This document shows, piece after piece, positions 10,680-21,256 of a DNA stretch of 64,000 bases (positions are counted from its first letter, which is position 1; each line of letters begins with the position of its first letter). Source of the DNA: Harmothoe impar. Lineage: Eukaryota; Annelida; Polychaeta; Phyllodocida; Polynoidae. Both the position numbers and the translations under genes were made by a program. The stretch lies in contig OX381707.1 in assembly GCA_947462335.1 (NCBI GenBank), positions 61,481,773-61,545,772 on the forward strand. The letters are read 5' to 3'. The notes under the pieces were generated by a model. The model saw only the letters and a list, made by a program, of their open reading frames with translations. It was not told the origin of the DNA and made no database searches.

Positions 10680-11316
10680 ATCAGTTGTCATATATGGCCT
10701 ATAAGGGTTGACGGATGAGGTGTTATCATTGGGGGAGGGGGTTGGCCTAAGGATATATGCATATCTTTAACCACAAGAGGTAAACTACCCCGGTACTCAG
10801 GATGCACTTGGTGAATTGTAAGTGTTTAGAATCCACGATTTCACACTGCGTGTTTGTTGAACTGTTTATGTGAGGTTTCACAATTAAACAATGCATTTTC
10901 ATACCAAAGTAAAGCTACAATTTGTTCAAACCGTATGTAATATTCAAATAAATGGCAGTCTTCTTTTGTACCAACTACGATTGGATATAGATATAAGCAT
11001 CTAGATTGTTTGCATTTTTAGTTTTTTTATCTTAATTTTTGCTAATTTGTTAAAGCGAGTGTGTACGATACTATACTTTTCATCCTATCTTCTGGTGCAT
11101 CCTACTTTCACGTAGACAGTCTGATGTAATACCAGTCACGATAGCAGCACTTTATATGAGAGTGCAAGTCATTACATGTCTATTGAAGTATTTGCTCTTG
11201 TTGTTGAAGTTGTCCTTGCATCATTTCATCACAACATGGTCATACAATGTCATATACAACTTATTGGGCCTATCGCTGTGTTTTGCAACAATGATCCAGA
11301 GCTAATAATCTGAAAA
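10680..11316. other. No gene recognised
   Basis: AT-rich unique-looking sequence before the hAT-like element; nothing further seen. Confidence 0.35.
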
Positions 11317-12681
11317 CAGGAGCGGACCGGGGAATTTGAAAAGGGGGATCCACTAAACACAAAAGTGCTGAAAAGCGTGGTGCCGTGACTCGCGGCGGAT
11401 CAATATAATTATCATCAACAGAATCTTTTTAAAATTCCAAAAGGGGGTTGGGGGTACTCCCAGGACCCCCTGTACAACAACTATCTGTGTCATAACCGCT
11501 ATCTGTGTCAAACACATATAGAGGTTCACCATCCAACCGCTATCTGTGTCAAAAAAACGCTATCTGTAGTACCGATCCAACAGCTATCTGTGGTAACCAA
11601 CGCTATCTGTAGTAACTTCTGTATCATTCTGCATAGGGACATCCAACAGCTATATGTGTCAAAACTATCATACTAACAATAAGGTATATTGAACATGTCA
11701 TACCCTTTATACCATAAATACATCCCTAGCAAGTAACTCACAAGTGCTGCATTCAAGCATCATGCTATAAAATGTATCAAAGGAAATACTATGCCATGTT
11801 ATATAAGTCTACCCTAATGTCCTGCCCTCCAATTGACCTACATATTATGTGCTCTGATTATATATTGACCTTATTAATTTTGACCTTTCCTGCATTGCCA
11901 GGATACCCTACCCTACCCAATGATGTGATTGATACAGATAGCAGTTTTGATAGTGGTTGATACAGCAACCGCTATCTGTGTCAAAGAGAAATCAGCTGTT
12001 TTCATGAAAATTGACTTTTTCTCGATTGTCCACCCTTTTCTCACCAAATTGGCCATTTTCAAGAAAGTGTACTTTTTACGATTTCTTTTATGCTTTCCTC
12101 GCCAATTTGGCCATTTTCAGGAAAGTCTACTTCTTGATGATTTATTTCCTTTTCTTACCAAATTGGTCATTTGCAGGAAAAAGTTTTACATTTTTCTCGC
12201 CAAGTTAGTCATTTTTAGAAAAGCGAATTTTTCAAATCATTTTCAATTTTCCAAGTGAATTTGGCCATTTCCCTGAAAATGGACATTTTTTTCCAATTTT
12301 TATGTTTTTCTTGGCAAATTGGCCATTTTTACAAAATTTTATTTTTCACGATTTTCAAAATAAAAAATAACTTCAAAACAACTTTTTACAGTCCTAAACC
12401 TAAGTCCTAAGGCATCTGTACCAAACTCCCCACACATCTAAAAAACAAATGTGCCACAAAGTCACTACCAACCCAATTTTGACACACTTAGTGTTAAGGG
12501 AAATACCAGATATGCTTGACACAGATAACACCTAGTTGATACACATATTTTGACACAGATAGCGTTTTTTTTACACAGATAGCGGTTGGATGGTGAACCT
12601 CTATCTGTGTTTGACACAGATAGCGGTTATGACACAGATAGTTGTTGTACACCCCCCCCCCCCTTTCTGGATCCACCCCTG
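11317..12681. mobile_element. 1.36-kb nonautonomous hAT-like element
   Basis: The left end caggagcggaccggg and right end ctggatccacccctg are diverged versions of the caggggcggatccag terminus seen intact in the MITE at 14502. Long subterminal inverted repeats (about 11470-11580 and 12540-12655) are nearly identical and contain many copies of gctatctgtgtcaaa. The interior has an AT-rich tandem array (about 12040-12350). No transposase is present. The flanking 8-mers do not match, so the insertion is old or the ends have eroded. Confidence 0.65.
12040..12350. repeat. AT-rich tandem repeat, about 55-bp units
   Basis: Six degenerate units containing ccaaattggccattttc-type cores, spaced about 43-57 bp, inside the hAT-like element. 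ORFs here are compositional artefacts. Confidence 0.6.
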
Positions 12682-14029
12682 AAAACCCTCTACAACTGGG
12701 ATATACCAGTTTACCCGTATCCACGTGTGTTATATAAACATGTTGACAGCAGGGTGGAAATCCAAATCTGATGTGTTATATATACTTTTGGCTTGACAAT
12801 GGTGACCAGGTGGGTGTGTTCCCAGGCCAGGTACTGATTGGTCCCCCGTGACCTTAACCTTGTCATGAATAGTCCTGAAATAGAAGTTATCATTACCATG
12901 CACTCGTGTTAGGTTTCACATGCATGATATTATAATATCCTCAATTTATTTCAGGTTATCTTATCAATGGTTATTAATACCATGGTATCACTATTTATAG
13001 CCTCCATCCATATTTCAGACAGCATGGGTATTACTCCTTATAATATTCTAAACAGAATAATTTGCATGTGTTTGAAAAGAAAAAGAGAAAGAAAGAGTAC
13101 AAACTTAGCACAATAGAAGTTTTAATTTATGCGTATTTCACCCTGCCGAAATTTATTATCCTCTTGGGGGGTCCTTCGTACCATCATTTTCCCCCTGTGG
13201 AGTAAGAACCCATGGCGGGTCAGAGCTCTAAAAGTTTATCATCATTATCATCATCGTCATCATCATCTGGACCTTCCAGATTCGGGCATGAAGGAGTAGA
13301 ATAGCTTATGGCATACCAGACTGCATACTGTAAACCCAAAGGTTTCCATATTCAATTTTCATCTAGATGTACACCACAAACATATATTTCGTGGTTTGTC
13401 TGGCCCTGTCTACTCCCTCGAAAAGAGATGACGAAATGCCCCGGTAGCGGTTATAGCTCTCAGTCTCACCCCATAGATTTGATTATTGTTCGCCTAGATG
13501 TGATCGGATCACTGCTGTATACTGAGCAATATAGTTTTCCCGGAACAAGCATGACCTTAGCCCGACCTTAGCTGTCGACATGGCGAAACAACTATCGTTC
13601 AGGTTAACACCCTTTCCAAGAATATACAATGTCATATCATGCATGTATACTAAATCTGGGGCCTGCTGGTAATTCCCCTGGTTAGCACATTAATTAATTT
13701 TATCCCTGGTTTCACCACTCACAATGATGTCCCTCCCCACATTATATTGTCCTGCGAATTTTTAAATATATTGGCTTTATAATCAAGCTGTGAGTTCATC
13801 AAGGAATCTCTCTGTCGACCTCGCCAGCTAGTCACACATGGAGTATAGCTCCAGGTGCCTCGAGTTCTCCCTTGTCGAGAAGGAGTCACTCCCCTCCCCA
13901 ACTCTCCATGAAGCCCCTGAGTAATACATTTCTTAGAACCAATAAAAAAGGCATGACCCTCAATTATAAGTTTGGTATTCACGCAGTTCCTCATAGCCTT
14001 CGCTATACCCACTGGCTATAGACCAATCA
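12682..14029. other. No recognised gene; 97-codon minus ORF
   Basis: A minus-strand ORF at 14012-13719 is basic and moderately hydrophilic and belongs to no family I know. It may be part of a larger repeat abutting the Harbinger-like MITE. A cat-type trinucleotide run lies at 13240-13265. Confidence 0.25.
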
Positions 14030-14305
14030 GGGAGTGATCATTTTTTAACAAGAGGGGGGTGGTTGGTTTCCGCGCTGAACGTGCGAAATTTTTTACATGC
14101 CCCCCCCCCCCCCCGGTCAAGGGGTCAACACTTTTTACCCCCCTCCTTGGGGTCGAAAATCGGCTTGCGCGCGGGCATTTTGAAGCATAGTGACGCGCGG
14201 GCTTTTTGGCTCAAAACTGGTTAAATGTTTTTAACCCCCCCCCCCCACAAGAGGTGTCCAAAGCTTTTTGCCCCCCCCCCCTGTTGATAAAAAATGATCA
14301 CTTCC
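14030..14305. mobile_element. Harbinger-like MITE, family B copy 1
   Basis: Terminal inverted repeats gggagtgatcattttttaac / gttgataaaaaatgatcacttcc enclose 276 bp. The interior alternates poly-C runs with ggtcaaggggtcaa and gcgcgcgggc blocks. It is the same family as 63052-63375. The flanks (tca / taa) are a weak remnant of a TTA-type duplication. Confidence 0.75.
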
Positions 14306-14501
14306 TAATACATCAGGAAGAAAGGTGTTAAAACGGCATAGTCACCAAGCGTGCCCCATTTACATTTCTAGTACTGTTCTCGTCTACTAAGTGGTTTATA
14401 ATAAGTGTGTGTGGTTAATTCAGCCTCTGATCTGTGCTTTCCGGTTATAGACAGACCCTGGGTCATTCATGTAATTAATGACTTTCATGTCATTGAGAGC
14501 C

Positions 14502-14643
14502 CAGGGGCGGATCCAGGGGGGGGGGGCGCCCCTTGCGCCCCCCCTATTTTTTGGTAAATTTTAATTTAGATGGTTCAACACCCCCGATGCTGTAGGTATT
14601 GTGGCGCCCCCCCCCCTTTCCTAAATTTCTGGATCCGCCCCTG
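14502..14643. mobile_element. hAT-like MITE with caggggcggatccag ends
   Basis: Perfect 15-bp terminal inverted repeats caggggcggatccag / ctggatccgcccctg enclose 142 bp made largely of g/c runs and gcgcccc motifs. A CAGGGGC terminus is typical of hAT elements. Flanks share gagcc only, so an 8-bp duplication is not demonstrable. Confidence 0.75.
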
Positions 14644-14934
14644 GAGCCCCCCCCCCCCCCATGTAGTTTTTCCAGAACTGTCTCAGATAACGAGGGTTCT
14701 CAGCGGTTATTAGTGCTGAGCGTGAAGATTTGGGGAAATGACAGCTTTGGTACCCCATTATAAACCACAGTTGTTTATATTGACCTTGTTGGGTCCGTTA
14801 AACCTAAAAATAGTGTGTAGACACATCGATCATAATGCACATTGTTTTACCTATGTCAATAAGAAGGTTGAACATTGTTGTACATTGTTGTTTGTGGATC
14901 CCTGCACTGAAAATCCATAGGTTAAAAGGGTTAG

Positions 14935-15262
14935 TCAGTACAGACTAACCTAGGTTGGTCATATGAGTGTTAGTCACAATGGCAAAGTTATATTAAAAAA
15001 TGACCGAGGGGTCAGTCAGTTGTGGCTAACCTAGGTTCATCATTGGTGTGTTGTATTTGTATACCGCTAGAGGGTGCCACCTGTGATGACCACTCAGTGG
15101 CTCCCCCTGGAAATAAAAAGACTAAGGTGGGTTGGTCAGTAGTGACCAACCTGACAATAATAACTAATCTATGTTGGGCGTATAGGGATCCAAAAAATGA
15201 CTAACTAGGTTAGGCACTATAGTGACTAAGAGGTTGGGCGTATAGGGATCCTAGGAATATCA
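14935..15262. repeat. Degenerate repeats around ctaacctaggttgg
   Basis: Several imperfect units of type agtcagt-nnn-gactaacctaggttgg. A 19-bp string gttgggcgtatagggatcc is repeated at about 15174 and 15233. Confidence 0.5.
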
Positions 15263-15609
15263 GTGTGGGTGCACTACAGCGTGGTCCATTCTCCTGTGTT
15301 ATCTTTAGATATCAAGAATAGCCAATTGTTCGAATTAGTATAGATTTTCTGTTTGATTACAATTGACCTATAATGCATCTCACAAGTGGCTACTACTGAT
15401 AAAAATATGACCTCCGGGACGAGTGTATCAATGGATTCACTCTATATGTATATTATGGTATCATCAAATACTAGCCTAGATGCACGATAAAATTCATTTG
15501 AAGATTGATTTTTTAATATGTACAAATGCAACAAGGGATGAACTGAAAATGGGTCCTTGGACGTTTTCATATCTGGCGCAGCTTTATTAAGCATATCTCC
15601 CGTATACTC

Positions 15610-16465
15610 AAATGTTCACTCTGCCCTTTCACCAAGGTCACCCCAAGGTCCCACACCGTGGTGCATCAAATACTGTATGCTCACTCTCCCTATAAAGGTC
15701 TCTAAAAATACCCCACACCATCCACGGTTGTCTCTCCCTAGAAGTTCCCCACCAAGGTCATCATTGCAAGGTCCCTCACCATCCACGGTCGTCTGTCCCT
15801 AGAAGGTCCCTACTAAGGTCACCAAGGTCCCTCACCATCCATGGTCGTCTGTCCCTAGAAGGTCCCTACTAAGGTCACCAAGGTCCCTCACCATCCACGG
15901 TCGTCTGTCCCTTGAAGGTCCCTACCAAGGTCACCAAGGTCCCTCACCATCCACGGTCGTCTGTCCCTTGAAGGTCCCTACCAAGGTCACCAAGGTCCCT
16001 CACCATCCACGGTCGTCTGTCCCTAGAAGGTCCCTACCAAGGTCACCAAGGTCCCTCACCATCCACGGTCGTCTGTCCCTTGAAGGTCCCTACCAAGGTC
16101 ACCAAGGTCCCTCACCATCCACGGTCGTCTGTCCCTTGAAGGTCCCTACCAAGGTCACCAAGGTCCCTCACCATCCACGGTCGTCTGTCCCTTGAAGGTC
16201 CCTACTAAGGTCACCAAGGTCCCTCACCATCCATGGCCGTCTGTCCCTTGAAGGTCCCTACTAAGGTCACCAAGGTCCCTCACCATCCACGGTCGTCTGT
16301 CCCTTGAAGGTCCCTACTAAGGTCAGCAAGGTCCCTCACCATCCATGGCCGTCTGTCCCTTGAAGGTCCCTACCAAGGTCACCAAGGTCCCTCACCATCC
16401 ATGGCCGTCTGTCCCTTGAAGGTCCCTACCAAGGTCACCAAGGTCCCTCACCATCCATGACCACC
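15610..16465. repeat. 56-bp minisatellite
   Basis: About twelve near-identical 56-bp units (core ccctcaccatccacggtcgt) run from about 15772 to 16457, preceded by decayed units from 15610. 56 is not a multiple of three, so the ORFs through it are not genes. Units differ mainly at ccta/ccttg and tccacgg/tccatgg, giving identifiable variants. Confidence 0.95.
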
Positions 16466-18196
16466 AAGGTCCCACGTCATCGAGGGTCCTCTCTCCATAG
16501 AAAGTCCCCACCAAGATCACCATCGTCCCAATGGTTCAGATCCTGCTTCCTCAAATTTCCACTCACCTTGATGTTAGCCTACCCACCAAGTTACACCCTT
16601 GGTCCGAAAAGATTTTCGCGTGAGTGCGGCGAAATATTTCTGGTCCCCTTCCCCATGAGAGAGGTCCTAATCTCCCCCCCCCCTCCCTCCTCACCCACCA
16701 AAGAAAAAACCCACAAAAAAAACGTGTTGCCTCTTGGTTTAGTAACGAGGATGTTACAGTGTTTCGAAATAGATTTAGTAACGCTAATGTTACATATACA
16801 TGCATGGAAGAACTTAGACCCTCTATCCTTATACATGTACATGGAGGGGAACGTGTAAATGACGTAATCACATGTATGGGGGCCCGGGATAGGGGATGGT
16901 GGATGGTGGATGGGAGTGGGTGTATTATCCTGTATTGGATTTCGTCATCAAGACTATATATCAACATACAATGTCTTTTATATCCATGCATATAATCAAT
17001 GTTGAAAAGAAAATCTTGAGAATTCGTGACAAAGGGGCTCGGGAAAGGCTCCCTATATATTAAATGTCCTTAGAGAACATTCTCATATGAATGTTCACGT
17101 CTATTAAATCTGGATTCCGGTAAAGAATCCCACAAAAAGAACATGCCGTTAAGGAAGTATAATATAATAAGATATATACCGAATTGATCGAGCTAGTCTA
17201 ACCTAAGTACTATGAAAGAACAAGTAAAATTAGCACAAAAATCCTAATCGGCCTCGGATGTGGAGGCATGTAAAAGCACGTCTTAGCAAGGGGTTATTAT
17301 TATTTTAATAACGGGTGGTGGGGACGTGGATCCGAGGCAGGGGGGAGTTTTTCGCCTTGCAGGACATTCATGCCTGCAGATTTGTTATTCTGCAGGCCCA
17401 GCTAAATGTCTGCAGGCCCGGATACCCAGAGGAAATGATTGTATCAAAAGAATTATTATAAAGCTAGAATTTACATAGGAAGTGATGATCAATAGAGCTT
17501 ACTGGTATCCAAATCATTTTGATAATTACAATTGTATCATTTTGGGTAACTTTCTACAAAATATCCAGGCTTTCTAATTTACTCTCTAGAAACGTTAATA
17601 ATGGTCCGATTTACAAGCCGTAAAAACTGACATGTAGCCCAGGATCATAGGCAGCCGTTGGGGCCGGCAGACACAGACTTTCTGCCGGACCAACAGGCTT
17701 TTAGGCGGCTATAGCCGGTGTCCGGCAGGTTTTCACATAGACTGGGAGGGTGGGGACTCAACGATTTCTGACCCCTCTAGAGGGTCTGGGGGGCTTTCAC
17801 AAAAAACGCGGTTATTACAGTTCAAAGAGGAGGGGAATCAAAGAAATGTCTACCTCTCTCAGGGGGGTGGGGGTCTGGAAAATGTCCAATTTTGCATGAA
17901 AGTCCACCAACTCCCCATGCTGTTAGATGATGACCACTCCCTTGGGTAACGCTAAAGCCTATATTGAAAATACATTGTATAGTGCATGTGTTTTTAGGAA
18001 TCAGGAAATGCACACATGCGAGCCGTGCGTCATCGTGCTTTCTTCTACAGACTTTCTTTTTACTCGCCAGCTAGTTGCCAGGCCTGCTCCACTCCTGCCT
18101 CATTTAAACCACCATCAACCTACTTGTGACTTTGTTATCAGAACATGTGACCCGCTACTTAACAAGATAAGGGCAGCATATCACACCACCTAAATT
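16466..18196. other. No gene supported
   Basis: A block at 16730-16800 repeats ttagtaacg-nnn-atgttac twice. Around 17372-17397 cctgcaga and its complement form a short hairpin. ORFs at 16457-16995 overlap poly-C tracts on both strands and look compositional. Confidence 0.3.
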
Positions 18197-18447
18197 GTCC
18201 CGTGGTGCACCGGCTATCTCGAAGACACGAGATCATTTGAGATAAAATGCACGATAATCTACCTGGTTTTGATAGAGCACCTGTCTTGTTTAAGCGCCGG
18301 GTCTAAAATAGGTTGGGTTGAATGAACGTCTGTCCTGTATATGAGTCAGACCCTGCATTTATATACCAACTGGTGGTCTTTTAGGGTTTATAAGCGCCGG
18401 GGTAACAGCCCGCCTAAAAGGAAGAGCGCCCGGTGCATTATCGGGAC
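18197..18447. mobile_element. Small TIR element (gtcccg...cgggac)
   Basis: The left end gtcccgtggtgcaccgg pairs with the right end ccggtgcattatcgggac around about 250 bp containing two gcgccgg motifs. The target duplication is unclear. Confidence 0.5.
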
Positions 18448-18449
18448 GA

Positions 18450-20938
18450 TACCGTACTCTGAAGTGGTAACGCATATTCATAAATAATTAATAATTAATA
18501 ATTAATTGTTGTATGTGATGATCGGTTTAATAAAAAATAAAAAAAAAGTCAGTTTGAAATGTCGGTTCATCTTTTGGAATTAAATATTAGACATAAAAGT
18601 GAGAATCCTGATGCGACATACACATTTGGCTATAGAGACCATCCTATCCAGCTATCAGTGTTACTAACCTGTTTATAATCCTATAACAACATACTGTGAT
18701 AGATACCAGGATATGGCCTAATGTACACCTCTATCTACAGGATGCAGTGATTTATACACACATGTATATGTTCATGCAAAACGGTGGTAACATTAACAAA
18801 TTATGTCACCGAGTATAGAGGGTGGTCTTTGGGTTTGGTGACCAGGGATACACATTTGTATACTGATATTTCTAAAGAAATTGTGGTGACAGATATGCAG
18901 AGAGACGGGGAGAGAGGGTGGGGGTGGGGTGAAAAAGGTCCGCAACTTGGTGACGTCACTGCTCTGTCTGAGAAACAGATCGTCTAACCTTGTTGAAGAG
19001 AACCAGTATATCCTGTTCTGAATTAACTACCGGATCTTCGATACGATTTCACTCATATATGAATCATAAACATTTATCACATTGGTGGTTAGAGAGTGGT
19101 CATTACGATGGCTGTGCTTTTACTTTAAACCACAGCGGAGGGGTAAGACAAAGGAATTCACACCTTGGTTATTTGTACTTATAGACTCACATAACCTCAC
19201 AGCTGTGAGTTTTGTTAGTATCTTGCAACCGTCAGGCTAGATAGTCTCAAAATTGCAAGATCGTCTCAAAATACTATAGTTTTGTTAGTATCTTGCAACG
19301 CTCAGACTTTCTCACAGTTTTGGTTATTTTCACATAACCGAAGGTTAAATCAGTTACCCTCCTCGTGTGTAATAATAACAATGGTAGAGTGACTGGTGGC
19401 CTATGAGGCCACCAGTCAGTCTGTCGTGGTTATTTTCACATACTCGTAGGGTATCTAACACATATAGTTCAATGAGGGGGCCGAAATCTCTATAAGCAGT
19501 AGGACTGAACATTGTCTCTGTGTCTGTCCAAAAATCTAGGCCTTCACCAATTGACCCCCCCTTAGATTAAATAATGACGACTCATTGGTCACAGGGGAAT
19601 TATGTCTCAGAAATTCACATTTAACAACAACAAAAAAGGAAGAATGAATGCTAAATTTATTTTATAGCAACAATGTACACCGACATGGCAATTTGGTAAG
19701 CGCCAGCAAATATAATTGATGTTAAGTCACCGTGTGAGTCCAAGTCATCATGAGTAATCACATGGGCATTGAAGACAGAACCTTATCATGGCGACTGATA
19801 ACCACGTTGGCAGCTGTGGAATCTTCACAAAAGAGGCCTCAAGCAAGTATTATGTATAACACTAAGAGATATGTGACATGGACTCCTCCAACAGATAAGT
19901 ACAGACTCGGGTTCACATGGGTGGGGGGGGGGGGGGGGGGGCATGTGATGACCCTGGGAGCTATTTGCAAGTTCATGGGCAATGTTCAAAAAGAAAGGAG
20001 ATACGCCGGTTAAACTGATAACCTTTATACCTGGGACTTAACCTTTTATCTAACATTTCTTTCTTATCTAACATTTCAAGTTTTATTCTACCCACAGCGA
20101 CCACAGTGACGCACAACCAGAAAAATGCTCAAATTGGGGCACCAGGTGCAATGTAATTGTACGTCAATTTGCACTTCCTTACTCAGGTGATAATGTTAAT
20201 TGCTAGATGTCATCTAGATAGTATTTCCTTAAAATGCCAGCCCCTGCCTATTTCCCTGTAATGTCAAGCTCGTGCTCTATCAATGGACTGGACGTGTCAT
20301 TTATAGGATCCCAGGTTCCCCGCTGGACATTTACTTCAAGGATTGGGTCCAAAGTGCTGACTCTATTACCACCTCTTACCTTTTATAGTTAGCAATCTAT
20401 CCTAGTACCATAAACATTGCTTATTTGGCACTTTTGAGTGTTATAAAAGATGTATTTATACAAAAGGAGCCTGACTTTATGTTACGTGCAAAGTTCAGTT
20501 GTTTGGTACTAATAATATAGTGCCGCTGGAATATTAAAGATGTCTAATTATGGAAATCTAAGGTTGCAATTTTGTTTGTCTGGTAAACATTTTAAATGTC
20601 TAAAAATGGAAACATAAGATGGTAATTCCCTGTGATGCATGCATGAAAATCACCACGATTGTACCTGTACTATGAAACTTGATTTATTGAGTTGTATTCG
20701 GGAAAAGGATCACAATTCACCCCTAGCTCGGGTGTGCAAGTATATGCAATGAATCAATAACCAGAAATTGAAAAACATTCTACTTCATTTTTTGGAAATA
20801 CAATATCTCCTATGCGTAAGCACTGGAAGGCCGTATTCAATGCCCCCATTGAATACAATGTGAATATTCATTGGGCTAAGAAAAAGTAGTTTTTCCTTCA
20901 TTAAAAAGCTTCAAATAAAAAAATAAACACATATACCA
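18450..20938. other. No gene supported; one perfect hairpin
   Basis: 19391-19417 is a perfect 12-bp stem (gactggtggcct) with a 3-base loop. Around it ggttattttcacata is repeated (about 19321 and 19427), and ttttgttagtatcttgcaac is repeated (about 19209 and 19280). A poly-G run lies at 19922-19940. No exon recognised. Confidence 0.4.
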
Positions 20939-20940
20939 AC

Positions 20941-21155
20941 TACTGTAAACGTATATATTTTCGTACTGTACATATTTTTGCGGATTTCGCAGATTTTAAA
21001 ATCCACGAAAATATCTACAGAGCGAAAATTTATCCAGTGTAGTCGTACTACTACCATATTTAAAAAAAAATGTGTGAATTTAAAAATGCGTGAACTTGTA
21101 CTTTTAAGCAAATCCGCGAAAATTTATACCAGCAAAAATATCTATGTTTACAGTA
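20941..21155. mobile_element. TA-flanked MITE, family C copy 1
   Basis: Ends tactgtaaac / gtttacagta around 215 bp. Inner inverted blocks are tttgcggattt / aaatccgcgaaaat and atattttc / gaaaatat. TA at both ends suggests a Tc1/mariner-type nonautonomous element. Confidence 0.75.
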
Positions 21156-21178
21156 TACATTGGTACCGCTCTGATGTA

Positions 21179-21256
21179 TTTCACTCATGGGGGCTGGGGC
21201 GCATCCCACTCAGCCTACGGCTTCGTGGGATACTGCCCCAGCCCCCATTCGTGAAA
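21179..21256. mobile_element. 78-bp foldback element
   Basis: Nearly the whole element is a hairpin: tttcac-nn-atgggggctggggc pairs with gccccagcccccat-nn-gtgaaa, with an inner catcccac / gtgggat stem. It lies 23 bp downstream of the preceding MITE. Confidence 0.65.

Noticed and set aside
16457..16995. Overlapping ORFs of 123-142 codons on both strands
   Set aside because: They extend across poly-C and poly-A tracts, have no splice sites that fit, and code usage is not biased on either strand.
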